A DNA stretch of 64,000 nucleotides from Schleiferilactobacillus harbinensis DSM 16991 (GCF_000425885.1 NZ_AUEH01000011.1:1-64000); one strand, 5' to 3'; counted from the first letter of the stretch, positions 17,323-27,268 are shown. The notes: generated from the sequence alone by a model not told the origin. Made by a program: numbers and translations.

Positions 17323-17611
17323 TGTGCTTGTCGTCTCCTTTAATCCCTGTTCTGTCTTCCAATCTTGTCAGTCGGACTGAATGCGAATCTAGCTCGTGGT
17401 CATGACTTTTCAATTGCCCCTCGAGGTCTGCCAGCTCTTTTTCATGAACTTTTAGTTGTTGACCGATTTGCTGAGACAAGAGCTGAATGTCAGCTCGCAG
17501 TGGGTCCAGAGCAATACGTTTGAACAACCAGCTTCCACAGGAGACAATAACAGCCAGCGCTGACAACATTTCAGCCCATTCATCGATACTCATTCCAAAA
17601 AGTAAATGCAC
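17312..17611 (-). CDS. small membrane-anchored coiled-coil phage protein in the lysis cassette
   Basis: A 99-residue product with one hydrophobic segment (about 13-30) and a long C-terminal coiled coil (heptad-like DIQLLSQQIGQQLKVHEKEL). The layout recalls XhlA-type lysis accessory proteins with the order reversed. The GTG start is eight bases after AAGG; an internal ATG at residue 7 lacks a good site. It overlaps the holin by 11 bp. Confidence 0.65.
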   Translation of the reverse strand: MHLLFGMSIDEWAEMLSALAVIVSCGSWLFKRIALDPLRADIQLLSQQIGQQLKVHEKELADLEGQLKSHDHELDSHSVRLTRLEDRTGIKGDDKHNED

Positions 17612-17740
17612 TTAATCACCCTTCTCCACATACTGCTTGCCAGTGATTTGTTCGTACTCATCTTCTGTAATTGCCCCACTGGCTACATATCCTTCGATTG
17701 GGCAATTCCATGAATACATCAGCTTTACGAAGTCAAGCAT
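17612..17740 (-). CDS. XkdX-family short phage protein
   Basis: A 42-residue product starting MLDFVKLMYSWN and ending in TGKQYVEKGD. XkdX-type proteins are about this length, contain a similar E-DE-Y-QITG pattern, and occur between tail-fibre and lysis genes of Firmicutes phages. The ATG overlaps the stop codon of the upstream gene (ATGCTTGA), and its stop lies one base before the next gene's GTG, so this is tight coupling. Role unknown. Confidence 0.75.
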   Translation of the reverse strand: MLDFVKLMYSWNCPIEGYVASGAITEDEYEQITGKQYVEKGD

Positions 17741-18020
17741 TAGCACTCGCCACCTTTGCAGACAGTTTAGCCACCATCATGCCTAATTGATTGATGGCTA
17801 ATTGTTCAGAGCTAGGTTGACTGGATTGGCTTTGTAAGATTTTCAAGGCCGCTAAATCATCTGCTGTAGCATTGCTTACCCATTCCGTGCCATTCCATTT
17901 TGGCTTGATGCAATCACCCGCTGGCGGTTCCGCTTCAATCACTGTTTTGCCATCGACTTTAGCATTCTTGCCAGCCATGTGTGCAATAGTGCCGTCTTCA
18001 TTTAACTTCCACTTGAACAT
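17733..18020 (-). CDS. small phage tail-associated protein, unknown function
   Basis: A 95-residue product starting MFKWKLNEDGTI, with a tryptophan-containing region (KPKWNGTEWV) often seen in short proteins coded after tail-fibre genes, and an alanine-rich helical C-terminus. The ATG follows AAAGGAG by eleven bases; the longer frame adds eight unsupported residues. It lies between the tail spike and XkdX-like genes. Confidence 0.65.
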   Translation of the reverse strand: MFKWKLNEDGTIAHMAGKNAKVDGKTVIEAEPPAGDCIKPKWNGTEWVSNATADDLAALKILQSQSSQPSSEQLAINQLGMMVAKLSAKVASANA

Positions 18021-18036
18021 TTGAATATCCACTCCT

Positions 18037-20415
18037 TTAGTCATTCATAAAACTTGTCACGTCAGTAGCGGCATACGAAATTGAGAACGACAAGTAACCC
18101 CACTTGTATACAGTCCCAGAGTTAATCGTCAGAAATCCACCAGTCTGTAGCAACAAGTTAGCTGACGACGCTCCACCAACATTGCTATTTACCGTAGTCG
18201 CAGGAACTACCAAATCGGTTACCGGCAATGCCCATGATGGGAGGGAAACGATATTGGAGCCAGCTGATACGCTCCCAGCCGTGTGAACATACCCTGACAC
18301 AAACACGAAATGTCCCTTTCTCACGATGCTAAACTTGTTATTATAAACGCTCATACCATCTGACCAAGCGCAAGAGGTTTGGTCGCCAACGTTATAAATC
18401 GCGTCTTGAATGTTAAGGTAGTTGTCGCCTAAACTAGGTGTGTAGAAACTCATTGAGCTGTTGACTGGATCAATAACAGCGTTTGCCTGTGCTCCGGTGT
18501 ATGGGTTATCTGAATCATAGCTGGACTTGTAATTCCACATCATTTTGAACAGTCCAAGAGATGTAATGTCGGTTCGCTGAATGATTTCATTGCCATTGTT
18601 CCATCTGTCCGTAACGATTGAATAGCCATCACTGTTCTGTGTCTGCGTTGTTGTGATCGGATTGCCATCAGAATCACTAGAGCTGCTGACATTTGTTATG
18701 TCTGAACCTGTGATATTTACGGCATTCAATGATCCAGCCGTAACATTGCCTAGGTTTGCAGATAATGCACTCAAGCTGCTAATGTTTAAGGCTGTAGGAT
18801 TGATGGCATTAGTCACCCATTTGCCGCCAGTGTATTGGTGAACCTGCTTGATGTGTGTGCTGTCTGCACCTTCAAACCATATCAAACCTTCGTGTGGCGA
18901 GCTTGGAACTGTTGTTGAGATGACCGGAATCAGAGCCAGTGCATTATTAGCAATTGTGCTGGCTCCATTTACTGCTTTTTGAGCCGCTTGAGCTGTAATA
19001 TTGGCAGTTTGAGCTGTACTATTCGCCGTGTTCGCCGTTGTTTGAGCTGTTTGAGCTGTGTTATTGGCCGTTTGAGCCATGCTATTAGCCGTGTTAGCTG
19101 TTGTTTTAGCTGATTCAGCCGCGCTATTAGCAGTTTGAGCCGTCGATTGAGCACTATTGGCTGCATTTTGAGCCGATTCAGCATTGCTATTAGCAGTTTG
19201 AGCTGTCGATTGAGCAGTATTGGCCATCGTTTGAGCTGTATTGGCCGCTGTTTCTGCTGATTCAGCTGTTGATTGAGCATTACTAGCCGTTGTCTGAGCT
19301 TGACTAACTTGTTTTTTGAGCTGAACAATGTCGTCAAGATTTGTTCCAATGTCTAGTGTCTTATAATCACCAAATTTTGCTGATGTTTTTGCTGGATTGT
19401 CCAGACAGATGTCAAGTTCTACCACTCTTGTACTGTCTCGAACAATGTTGTTAGGGTCATTTGAGATGAGATAAAGCGTGTCGCCAATCATCACATCATC
19501 GGGAAGATAAGCCAGTTTTGTGTCGAACGTGACAGAAGGTGTTGAAAGTTTTTGCAATTGAGCTATTGTGTCCGTAACTAATTGTTGTTGACTTGTGGCA
19601 CCATCGTCTTCATACGTGCCAATGATGTAGCCTGCCCCATTTTGCAACTGTTGATTAGCCACTGTGTCCATCATGTAGCTTACGCCAGCCGGTGACTTAT
19701 ATCGTCCATCACTTGATGTGTAGTCTAGACTGGTTAGGTTGATTCCGCTTGCACCAGTGGCTATTAATGCCGTCGCCAGACTTGATGTGTCTATCGTGCG
19801 CTCTATTGAAGTTACGTTTTCGCCCCAGCCAAGCATAATGTCATGACGTTCAGTGCCTAGGGACGAAACAATATCTACATATTTACCAGTCAGATTGTAA
19901 TGATTGTCTAGCTCTGTTCTGAAATCCAGCTCAACACCAAAGGTATCAGCAATAGAATACAGACGGGCAATTGGAGACGATGCATCAGAAAAGCTAATCT
20001 TCTTCACCGTACTATTGCCTATTTCGTCTCGACCAACTTTCCAGCCTGTGTTAGCAATGGCTTGTCCAACATAATAGCTTGCAGTTTGTGGGTCAGCAGG
20101 TGCACCAGCAGCAGCTATTTGACCATCAATTAATTGAAGGGCTAGAGCATTAGCCGTGACATTAAAGCTGCCATCATCACCAACTTCAACTGTTACAATT
20201 TGAAAGCGCCACGACCGATTTTGGTAAACAAACGTGATGTAATTGTTGTTAAGCATCAATCCTGACGCATCATCATTGGCTGGCAGTGTAAAAGTTAAGA
20301 TTGCAAAGTTTGTGCTCAATGACCATGTCAGAGTTGAATCATAATAGTTAGCGGTAGAGCCTAAAACCGTTTGGTTAGGGTCTTGAATAATGAACTGTGG
20401 CTTGTTGTAAACCAA
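18037..20415 (-). CDS. phage tail protein with N-terminal endopeptidase-tail domain and Ala/Asn/Thr/Gln repeat shaft
   Basis: The 792-residue baseplate/fibre protein has an N-terminal Prophage_tail-like (gp27/Tal-type) part (about 1-350), a strongly repetitive shaft (about 365-480) built of units such as TAQTANSTAQT, and a C-terminal beta-rich tip that probably contacts the host. The shaft is probably a coiled coil. The start is a TTG about ten bases after GGGAG. It follows the Dit gene, the normal order in siphovirus tails. No lytic catalytic motif was found in it. Confidence 0.8.
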   Translation of the reverse strand: MVYNKPQFIIQDPNQTVLGSTANYYDSTLTWSLSTNFAILTFTLPANDDASGLMLNNNYITFVYQNRSWRFQIVTVEVGDDGSFNVTANALALQLIDGQIAAAGAPADPQTASYYVGQAIANTGWKVGRDEIGNSTVKKISFSDASSPIARLYSIADTFGVELDFRTELDNHYNLTGKYVDIVSSLGTERHDIMLGWGENVTSIERTIDTSSLATALIATGASGINLTSLDYTSSDGRYKSPAGVSYMMDTVANQQLQNGAGYIIGTYEDDGATSQQQLVTDTIAQLQKLSTPSVTFDTKLAYLPDDVMIGDTLYLISNDPNNIVRDSTRVVELDICLDNPAKTSAKFGDYKTLDIGTNLDDIVQLKKQVSQAQTTASNAQSTAESAETAANTAQTMANTAQSTAQTANSNAESAQNAANSAQSTAQTANSAAESAKTTANTANSMAQTANNTAQTAQTTANTANSTAQTANITAQAAQKAVNGASTIANNALALIPVISTTVPSSPHEGLIWFEGADSTHIKQVHQYTGGKWVTNAINPTALNISSLSALSANLGNVTAGSLNAVNITGSDITNVSSSSDSDGNPITTTQTQNSDGYSIVTDRWNNGNEIIQRTDITSLGLFKMMWNYKSSYDSDNPYTGAQANAVIDPVNSSMSFYTPSLGDNYLNIQDAIYNVGDQTSCAWSDGMSVYNNKFSIVRKGHFVFVSGYVHTAGSVSAGSNIVSLPSWALPVTDLVVPATTVNSNVGGASSANLLLQTGGFLTINSGTVYKWGYLSFSISYAATDVTSFMND
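18985..19320 (-). repeat. degenerate tandem repeats coding the tail-protein shaft
   Basis: About 335 bp built from short repeats of the pattern GCTGTNTTGGCNGTTTGA and related 21-bp and longer units, in frame with the 792-residue tail protein. Such repeats can change copy number by recombination and so alter fibre length. Confidence 0.75.
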
Positions 20416-20431
20416 TTGCTTTCATCTCCCA

Positions 20432-21943
20432 TCAAATATATCTAGGTCTAAGTGTTGCCGTTACTTGTGGCGCTGTGGCTGTGTCAGACCAATCGAGATA
20501 AATAGTTGTCGAGGACTGTGCTGGAACAAGCAATTGGGTTGATGAGTGATCTAGCACGTCGTAAGCTGGAAGCCCATTCACATCTATTTTTACCAGCTGA
20601 CCATCAGAACTGATTAAGTCAACAGTTGAGCCAGAATAGAATAGATTGGCTGTAGTTTGCCATTTGGTTGAATAGCTAATGCCTTGAACATAACCAAATC
20701 CAAGGTTGAGAATAGGCAAAACACCATTTGGCCCACACCACTGTCCAGCATAGTAGAGAACGCCTGCCACTTGTGTGTTTTCTAGACCTGCATAGTGGAA
20801 CGTGCGTTTGTAGCCACTATTATCAGTGTTATTCTTGAAGCTGAAAACGATGTCAGCCCCATTTTTTTCGATTTGAATAGGGCCTTGATAGTCGTGCAGT
20901 ACCCAGCTCGTGTTTTTGGCATCATTCCATTCAGCTACCACATCATCACCAACCCAAAGCTGTAAATCGACATGATCTGTCGTGCCTTGAACCTTATTCC
21001 AGTAGTAGCCAGCAATGCCAGCACCATTAGCATCAACCAAGCTGATTTCAACAGCACCATAGTTTTTATCCTTGTTGTAGCTAGTGTCCAAATCAAAATT
21101 TGACCAGCTGAGAACATGTGTCGATGGCTTTGAATAAGGAAAATAGAGACTTGCACCATAGATTTGGCCATAACCCGGGTTGCTTGGGACGCCGAATGTA
21201 TTTACATAGGCCACTTCATCTTTTCCTGATTTATTCCCCATTGATTTAACTGCCCACACGCCGTTAATTGGTGAAGTTGGGAAGTGATGGGTTGGATATT
21301 TGTTCTGTGTGCCAATCAGCCTACCATTTTGAAAACTAACGTTAAAATCAACATTGACTTTGTCTCCATTTGGCTTGACTTGACCATTTATATCACCAGC
21401 CGCTTCACTGCCACCATTTAATATCTGTGCCGACAGGTAACCATTATCACTGTTCATCACAGCTGAGATATCTACTGGAGCGTCAACTGTGCCCGGATTG
21501 TCAATAATGATGGAGTTCCCTTCATCATTTGTTTCTGAGATTGTGTCCATGGAATAGATAAATGGATCGTAGCAAACAAATGTTAGACTGCCACCAGACA
21601 CGATGCCATTGATCGGGGTTAATTTTTGTGAATCACCACCAGCTGGCACTGCCATGTAATACTTGTCGGGGTCATTGCCCAAAATCAATTGAGCGGGTTG
21701 ATTGTTGCTTGAACCTAATGCACCAGCTAAATCATGTTTATAGCTTTGGTCAAGCAGGTAGTAATCCAGAGTGATTGTCCGTGGTCCCCACTTGTTGCTG
21801 AGCATTTTCTGCCCAGGTGATAAACCAATATCTACTGCTTGCGGCGTCGTTGTGGGCAGATCTTCAATGTCTATGCCTGTAATGCCTAGCCATTGTGACA
21901 AATCAATGTCATTAAACAGCACGCTCATACCTTTATCAGCCAA
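20432..21943 (-). CDS. distal tail protein (Dit) with inserted carbohydrate-binding-like region
   Basis: The 503-residue protein begins as a typical Dit (FNDIDLSQWLGITGI, PGQKMLSNKWGPRTITLDYYL) and ends with a second galectin-like part (VDLISSDGQLVKIDVNGLPAY, DWSDTATAPQVTATLRPRYI). Simple Dit proteins are about 250 residues. Between about 205 and 420 there is an extra beta-rich block with many aromatic residues (HYAGLENTQVAGVLYYAGQW), which fits the evolved Dits that carry carbohydrate-binding modules. The start is a TTG nine bases after GGAG. Confidence 0.8.
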   Translation of the reverse strand: MADKGMSVLFNDIDLSQWLGITGIDIEDLPTTTPQAVDIGLSPGQKMLSNKWGPRTITLDYYLLDQSYKHDLAGALGSSNNQPAQLILGNDPDKYYMAVPAGGDSQKLTPINGIVSGGSLTFVCYDPFIYSMDTISETNDEGNSIIIDNPGTVDAPVDISAVMNSDNGYLSAQILNGGSEAAGDINGQVKPNGDKVNVDFNVSFQNGRLIGTQNKYPTHHFPTSPINGVWAVKSMGNKSGKDEVAYVNTFGVPSNPGYGQIYGASLYFPYSKPSTHVLSWSNFDLDTSYNKDKNYGAVEISLVDANGAGIAGYYWNKVQGTTDHVDLQLWVGDDVVAEWNDAKNTSWVLHDYQGPIQIEKNGADIVFSFKNNTDNSGYKRTFHYAGLENTQVAGVLYYAGQWCGPNGVLPILNLGFGYVQGISYSTKWQTTANLFYSGSTVDLISSDGQLVKIDVNGLPAYDVLDHSSTQLLVPAQSSTTIYLDWSDTATAPQVTATLRPRYI

Positions 21944-24900
21944 TTACTGTCGCTCCTCCATTCTGATAGCTGTTTCTTGATAGCGTTTTATTGATTTTTG
22001 TTGTCGTGTTTTGAATCTTAGTCAGTGGCTCGTTGAGTGCTTTGGCTGCATCTTCAGGATTCAGTACACTTACTACCACCATCTGTTGCAGAGCTTGAGT
22101 TAAACCAGCCAAGTCAGCATGTAACGTGTCCAGCTTGCTGCTCACATCGCTATTATCAGTGGTAGAAACAGGCTGTTGACCACGATTAATTACTGTCATT
22201 GCTTGACCTAACAACTGCCAAGCTCGAGATGCTTTAGCTGCACCTAGTGGAATTACAGATTCTGGACCATTTTCACCAATGATGGCTGAAGTTGGTCGAT
22301 TGACTAATGCTCCGTTGGCTAGGAAGTCAATCTGTTCACCAGTACCAATGTTGCCCCATGCACCTGAATGCATATAAGCATTAATGGTCGCCATGATTTG
22401 GTCCTCACCATTTAGGATATTGGTGTGGCCGGGCACTGCGTAACTCATGAATGTACTAGGAATGAACTGAAGTAATCCTTCTGCTGGGTCACCATTCGCC
22501 ATGTTTTTATCCCAAACTGTTTGTCGAATGGTTGGGTTACCGCCAGATTCCCGTGCGATTTCACGAACGAACGCCGCCGCTTCTGATTCAATTCCATTTG
22601 GCGGATTAGCACCCATCTGTTGCATCAGCTTTTCAACAATCGGTAACCAAGCCTGCGCCGCATGCGGTTGTCCAGCAACACTGCTTTCTTCCATTTCTTT
22701 TGCCGATGACTTGAGCTTGCTGAACAGAGAAGCTATACCTTTTACATCTTGGTCTCGCATGCTTTTGCTTGTTTGCTGAGCCATTGAGCCTACGTCCTTG
22801 ACAGAATTGACATTGAATATTCTGTCAGCCAAGCCATTAAAGAATTTAAGCGGATCGCCAATCTTTTTTAAGATTCCCTTGACTGACTTGCTGACTTTAT
22901 CCCAAACCTTGGACACTGTGCTCTTAATTCCGTTGAAAAAGCCGCTCAAATCGCCTAAACCATTTGAATAACCGGGCAAGATGTGACCTAATTCACCGGA
23001 TAACACTTTGGCAGTGTCTCGAGCGTTCAAAATGTAGTCGCCATTTGCAACATTAGTCAACTGTGGTCCATTTTCACCAAGCAGTTTGTATTGTCCAGAC
23101 CCCGGTTTGTACTGGAGTTCTGGCCCAGCTTCACCAACTAATGCCATGCCATTTCTGACAGCACCACCATTGGAGTAGGCTAAGCCGCCAATTTCTGTAT
23201 AACCATAATCTCCAGAGCCAGTAGGAGCTGAGCTTCCGCCAAAGAACTTAACAACTTTATTCCACCAGCTGTTTAGACCGCTGAAAATGCTATTCGTGCC
23301 AGTGGCTTGGTGGTGGGCAGCTCTCAGACTGCTGTTTGCTTGTTTTGTTGAATGACCAACAACGCTTTTCGATTGTGATGCCGCTTCAGTTGATACACCA
23401 GTATCTTGTAATTGTTGCTGAGTGATGGCTTCTGACTTCTGTTTAGAGATGGCAGAAACTGTGGATTTGTATTGATTTGTGATGTGTTTCGTAACATTGG
23501 AATATTGGTCTTTGGCTGCTGAGGACGTGTCATCCCGTTGTTGTCGTGCCTTCCCAACGATGGAATCATACTGAGACTTGCTAATACTACCCGTATCTTT
23601 GTACTCATGAGTAGCTGTAGCGACTGTACTCTTGTATCGAGTATCAGCAGCATCGATAATGGCATCACGTGCTTGCTGTGCTGGCTTGACTGCAGCATCG
23701 TAATCTTTCTTAGCGTTTTTTGCAGTGTTATCAATTTGCGCTAGAGACATCGTGTTCTTATTCTTGTTGAATGCAGCCAATATCTTTGTTTGTTGGTCAG
23801 CACCAGAACTGACCATGGAAGTAATCTTGCTGTTGTTGGTCAACTGCTGCTTAGCGTACTGATTAGCATAAGACTTATATGAAGCTAACAGTTCTTTGTT
23901 CTTTTCATCTTCGTATTGCTTACTATTTACACCATATTTTTTAGCTAGTGCCAGCAACTTAGTAGTGTTACCACTGGCAATCTTTTCAGACTGGCTGTAG
24001 TAGGCATTAGCATCCTTGGCCATGGTGGCATATGTTGACTTTTTAGATTTTGATGCTTCGGCGTCTGACTTCTTCTCTTTAGCTAGTCTGTCGTTAGCTT
24101 GCTTTTGAGTAAGCACGCCATCTTTTACCAGCGTCTGCAGGTCCTTAGCGGATGCTTTTTCTTTTTTAGCATAGTAGCTATCAACTGACTTACTCATCTT
24201 GGCATAGGTATCATTAACTGATTTTTGAGCCTGTGCCATTGACTTAGGGTCGGTGCTAAAAGAAATAACCAATTTTTTAGACAGTGCTTGGGTATACTTA
24301 GCCATGCTGTCGCCCAAATCTCTAGTGTCCGTACTGATTTTAGGCGCTGGTATCGTAATACCTTTAGAAGCATCATCCATCGACTTTTTGATTTCTTTAG
24401 CCCATGTTTGAGCTGTCTTTGTACTTCCCAGCGCATCACCAATCGCAGAGCCAAACTTAGCCCCGGCCACAGTTCCTTCTGGTCCGATTAGTGATCCAAC
24501 AGCGGCACCAATCCCACCACCTATTACTGTGCCAGTGGTTTTAGACACAGCGGCAATCTTTTGCTGTTCATTATTACTTGCCAGCGAGGATACAATGCTA
24601 CCACCAACATCAATAGCAGTGCCAGTAGCGGCTAGGTTAGACGTGCCTTTGAGTACACGACTTCCTAGACTGGCTTTTGAAGCTGTACTTTCAACATTAC
24701 TAATTGCTGGTGCAGCACCATCGCCTGTGCTTTCAGCCTTGTTGATTAGGCCAAAGTTGCTTGCGATTTTGGTGAACAGGCTTGAATCAGCTAAGCTCTT
24801 CAGGTTGGTGTATACTCTTCCAACTGAACTAGCAAAGCCAATGGCCTTTTTAGTCATCCATAAGCCAGCAATGATGTTGACTGTGGTTCTAATTCCGTCC

Positions 24901-26660
24901 TTGTTCTGAACAATTTTATCAAGAATGTCATGAATGGTGGCCAACGGGTCTTTCATAGACTGTGCGTTTTTTCCGCTGATACCAAACCAGTTAGCTACAT
25001 CTTTCAAAATGCCTTTGAAACTGTCCCAGACATAGTTCCCTGCGATTTTAACAATGTCGGCTAAGTCCGTGACGATGCCGCCTACATCTTTTTGATGCTC
25101 AGCAACATAGTTTAATAAGTCCGAAGCCTTCTGAGTGATTTTAGCAATGCTTTCACCCACTGACTTGAACAATGATTGAACAGCAGACGATTGAAGAACA
25201 TTGACTATGGAATTGATTCCGGTTGATTGAACAGAAACAAGTGGCTTAGCCATTTCTGCTTCAATATTTTGCCATGACCCTTTTAATCTCTGCTCAGCAC
25301 CCTCGGCAGTGTTACCGAAGTCAGCGAAAACAGTTTTGCTGTTCCCGCCAATTTTAATAATCAGGTCTTGTAGCTTTTGGCTGCTCATCTTCCCAGATGC
25401 TACCATCTTGTTGAAGGCTGTTTCAGACATGCCAGCCGATTGAGCCAGTGCGCTACCAAGTCCGGGTGCCGCATTCTCCATTCGGGTCAAAACACCACTG
25501 GTCAACTTGCCGCTATTAAAGGCTCGTTGCAATGATTTAGCCATGGAAGTACCAGCATCGCCAGAAAGTCTCAATTTATCAGACAGTGTAGCCACACCAG
25601 TAGTCAGCTCTTGTGTCCTTTGAACAGAGCCGGTCATGCCATAGAACCGTTTTTGCAATGTGTCCACTTGGTCAGCGGATAGATTGGTCTCAGATTTTAA
25701 CTCTCGCATTTGACCGATTAAGGCATCGGCACCAGAATTGGATACGCCTAATGACGTCCATATCCTTTTGGCCTGTTCGCCAGCTTCAGCGATTTGCAGT
25801 CCTTGCTGTAAAACTGTTTTTCCCTGCGTCTGAATCGTTGTCCAAACAGAGCTGATTGCATTACTAATCAAATCGCCAGAAACAATTTTATGCAGTAGAC
25901 CCGGCGTTTTTTTGGCTTGTTTATTTGTACTACCGATTGCATCTTTGATTCTGGTGAATATCGAAGGATTGGCCTTGTTCATTTCGTCTTGAAGGCTGAC
26001 CATACTGCCCTTAGCTTTGGCTAAAGATGTAGCTGTTTCATTGATACGGTTCTGTTGAGTACGATAAGCGTCACTGTCTTTACCACTGGCATTAGCAATC
26101 TTATCTAATTCTTCAGACTGCTTACTCAACTGCTCATTCAGGTTGCTAATGCTGGACTTATAGCCATCAAGCTGGGCTTTGTTTGCTTCCTGTTGTCTGC
26201 CTTCAGCCTGTAAGCGATCGACATAAGTCTGATTGGCTTGTGACGCTTTTCGGTATTCGTCTTGCAACCCTGCTAAACCGCTCTTTTGGTAGTCCATGGC
26301 TTGCTTGGCTCGCTCTTGTTGAGCTTGCATGCTGGACAGTTGCTTACTAGCGGCATCGATTTGCTGTCCATACTTCAAGAACTGCTGTGCAACATCCGCT
26401 GTATTACCCTTGAGTTCAGATTGCTTGTTCTTTAACGCATCAATCTTAGCTTGTTGGTCAGTGATTGAACGGCCTAATCCTTCATACTTGGCTTGAGCGG
26501 CACCAGCCATATCGCCTGCTGATTTCAGCTGGGTTTCTTGGGCCTTCCATGCACTTTGGTTTGACCGGACAACAGAAGTCAAAGATTTGATAGATGTACT
26601 AGCACTTAACAGGTCCAGGGCGATACTTGTGCTCATTGTTGCATTAACTTGTTGTGTCAC
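21936..26660 (-). CDS. tape measure protein with C-terminal lytic transglycosylase domain
   Basis: The 1574-residue protein sets tail length and enters the host on infection. It has an N-terminal coiled coil (about 20-230), a tape-measure domain around LTSGVLTRMENAAPGLGSAL (about 380-430), a glycine-rich hydrophobic block (GTVIGGGIGAAVGSLIG, about 705-720), long helical repeats rich in KSD, and a C-terminal SLT domain (about 1350-1430) with the catalytic glutamate in AREIARESGGNPT and GLLQFIPSTF. GTG start with GAAAGGG eight bases upstream. Its length would fit a tail of roughly 200 nm by the usual 0.15 nm per residue rule. Confidence 0.95.
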   Translation of the reverse strand: MTQQVNATMSTSIALDLLSASTSIKSLTSVVRSNQSAWKAQETQLKSAGDMAGAAQAKYEGLGRSITDQQAKIDALKNKQSELKGNTADVAQQFLKYGQQIDAASKQLSSMQAQQERAKQAMDYQKSGLAGLQDEYRKASQANQTYVDRLQAEGRQQEANKAQLDGYKSSISNLNEQLSKQSEELDKIANASGKDSDAYRTQQNRINETATSLAKAKGSMVSLQDEMNKANPSIFTRIKDAIGSTNKQAKKTPGLLHKIVSGDLISNAISSVWTTIQTQGKTVLQQGLQIAEAGEQAKRIWTSLGVSNSGADALIGQMRELKSETNLSADQVDTLQKRFYGMTGSVQRTQELTTGVATLSDKLRLSGDAGTSMAKSLQRAFNSGKLTSGVLTRMENAAPGLGSALAQSAGMSETAFNKMVASGKMSSQKLQDLIIKIGGNSKTVFADFGNTAEGAEQRLKGSWQNIEAEMAKPLVSVQSTGINSIVNVLQSSAVQSLFKSVGESIAKITQKASDLLNYVAEHQKDVGGIVTDLADIVKIAGNYVWDSFKGILKDVANWFGISGKNAQSMKDPLATIHDILDKIVQNKDGIRTTVNIIAGLWMTKKAIGFASSVGRVYTNLKSLADSSLFTKIASNFGLINKAESTGDGAAPAISNVESTASKASLGSRVLKGTSNLAATGTAIDVGGSIVSSLASNNEQQKIAAVSKTTGTVIGGGIGAAVGSLIGPEGTVAGAKFGSAIGDALGSTKTAQTWAKEIKKSMDDASKGITIPAPKISTDTRDLGDSMAKYTQALSKKLVISFSTDPKSMAQAQKSVNDTYAKMSKSVDSYYAKKEKASAKDLQTLVKDGVLTQKQANDRLAKEKKSDAEASKSKKSTYATMAKDANAYYSQSEKIASGNTTKLLALAKKYGVNSKQYEDEKNKELLASYKSYANQYAKQQLTNNSKITSMVSSGADQQTKILAAFNKNKNTMSLAQIDNTAKNAKKDYDAAVKPAQQARDAIIDAADTRYKSTVATATHEYKDTGSISKSQYDSIVGKARQQRDDTSSAAKDQYSNVTKHITNQYKSTVSAISKQKSEAITQQQLQDTGVSTEAASQSKSVVGHSTKQANSSLRAAHHQATGTNSIFSGLNSWWNKVVKFFGGSSAPTGSGDYGYTEIGGLAYSNGGAVRNGMALVGEAGPELQYKPGSGQYKLLGENGPQLTNVANGDYILNARDTAKVLSGELGHILPGYSNGLGDLSGFFNGIKSTVSKVWDKVSKSVKGILKKIGDPLKFFNGLADRIFNVNSVKDVGSMAQQTSKSMRDQDVKGIASLFSKLKSSAKEMEESSVAGQPHAAQAWLPIVEKLMQQMGANPPNGIESEAAAFVREIARESGGNPTIRQTVWDKNMANGDPAEGLLQFIPSTFMSYAVPGHTNILNGEDQIMATINAYMHSGAWGNIGTGEQIDFLANGALVNRPTSAIIGENGPESVIPLGAAKASRAWQLLGQAMTVINRGQQPVSTTDNSDVSSKLDTLHADLAGLTQALQQMVVVSVLNPEDAAKALNEPLTKIQNTTTKINKTLSRNSYQNGGATVIG

Positions 26661-26667
26661 TTACTAA

Positions 26668-26934
26668 TCACCCTTTCTCTTGTTTTTGGTACTGCTCAAA
26701 CATCTTGCCTGGGTCAACTAGCCTATCCTTTTCTGGCTTGGCACTTATCAACTCCATAAGTCCAAAATAATCAGCATTCCAGAACTGGTCAGATGTCCAG
26801 TGCATATTGACCATTGTGTTCTGTCCAAAATAGTCAAAGTCTTCAAGTTTATTTTTTAGAATAAACACACGTTCTGGTGCACTAATCTTCTTTGCTTTTG
26901 TCCGCAGATTGGCTTTGTTTAGTTGCCAGTTCAA
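26668..26934 (-). CDS. tail assembly chaperone, downstream (frameshift) segment
   Basis: An 88-residue frame in the second position of a G/GT-type chaperone pair, directly before the tape measure gene. It overlaps the end of the upstream frame by 53 bp and is shifted by +1 (or -2) relative to it. The apparent TTG start has no convincing ribosome binding site, so the segment is probably made as a fusion by programmed frameshifting. The sequence is aromatic-rich (FDYFGQNTMVNMHW), typical of this segment in Gram-positive phages. Confidence 0.7.
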   Translation of the reverse strand: MNWQLNKANLRTKAKKISAPERVFILKNKLEDFDYFGQNTMVNMHWTSDQFWNADYFGLMELISAKPEKDRLVDPGKMFEQYQKQEKG

Positions 26935-27238
26935 TGTCTTCTTCGCTTAAGCCTTGGACACGTAATACCACGTGATTTGCAATTCGTAACGTGTCATCAA
27001 ATGACAGGTCGTCCAATTTATCCTGCTCATCTTTATTCAGTTTCAGTGTGTCGATGATATACTGTTCAGTGTTTGAAATTGTGTCCAGGCTCATGTGTAA
27101 TTTTTCTGGCACAGTCTTATCATCGCCATCATCTGCTTCAGCCATAGAAAGCTGATATTTCAGTGTGTTGCGCATTATCCGGTTGGATACCTTTACATTG
27201 TGTTCACGGTTGCTTAAAAGTTGTTCTTTAATCTTCAT
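26882..27238 (-). CDS. tail assembly chaperone, upstream segment
   Basis: A 118-residue acidic helical protein between the major tail protein and the tape measure gene, the standard place of tail assembly chaperone G. It starts MKIKEQLLSNREH and ends in QSADKSKED, with the frameshift zone in the AAA-rich last codons (ACAAAAGCAAAG). It is thought to coat the tape measure protein during tail assembly. Confidence 0.75.
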   Translation of the reverse strand: MKIKEQLLSNREHNVKVSNRIMRNTLKYQLSMAEADDGDDKTVPEKLHMSLDTISNTEQYIIDTLKLNKDEQDKLDDLSFDDTLRIANHVVLRVQGLSEEDIELATKQSQSADKSKED

Positions 27239-27268
27239 GTGTGTACCATCCTTTTTGATTTTAGTATT

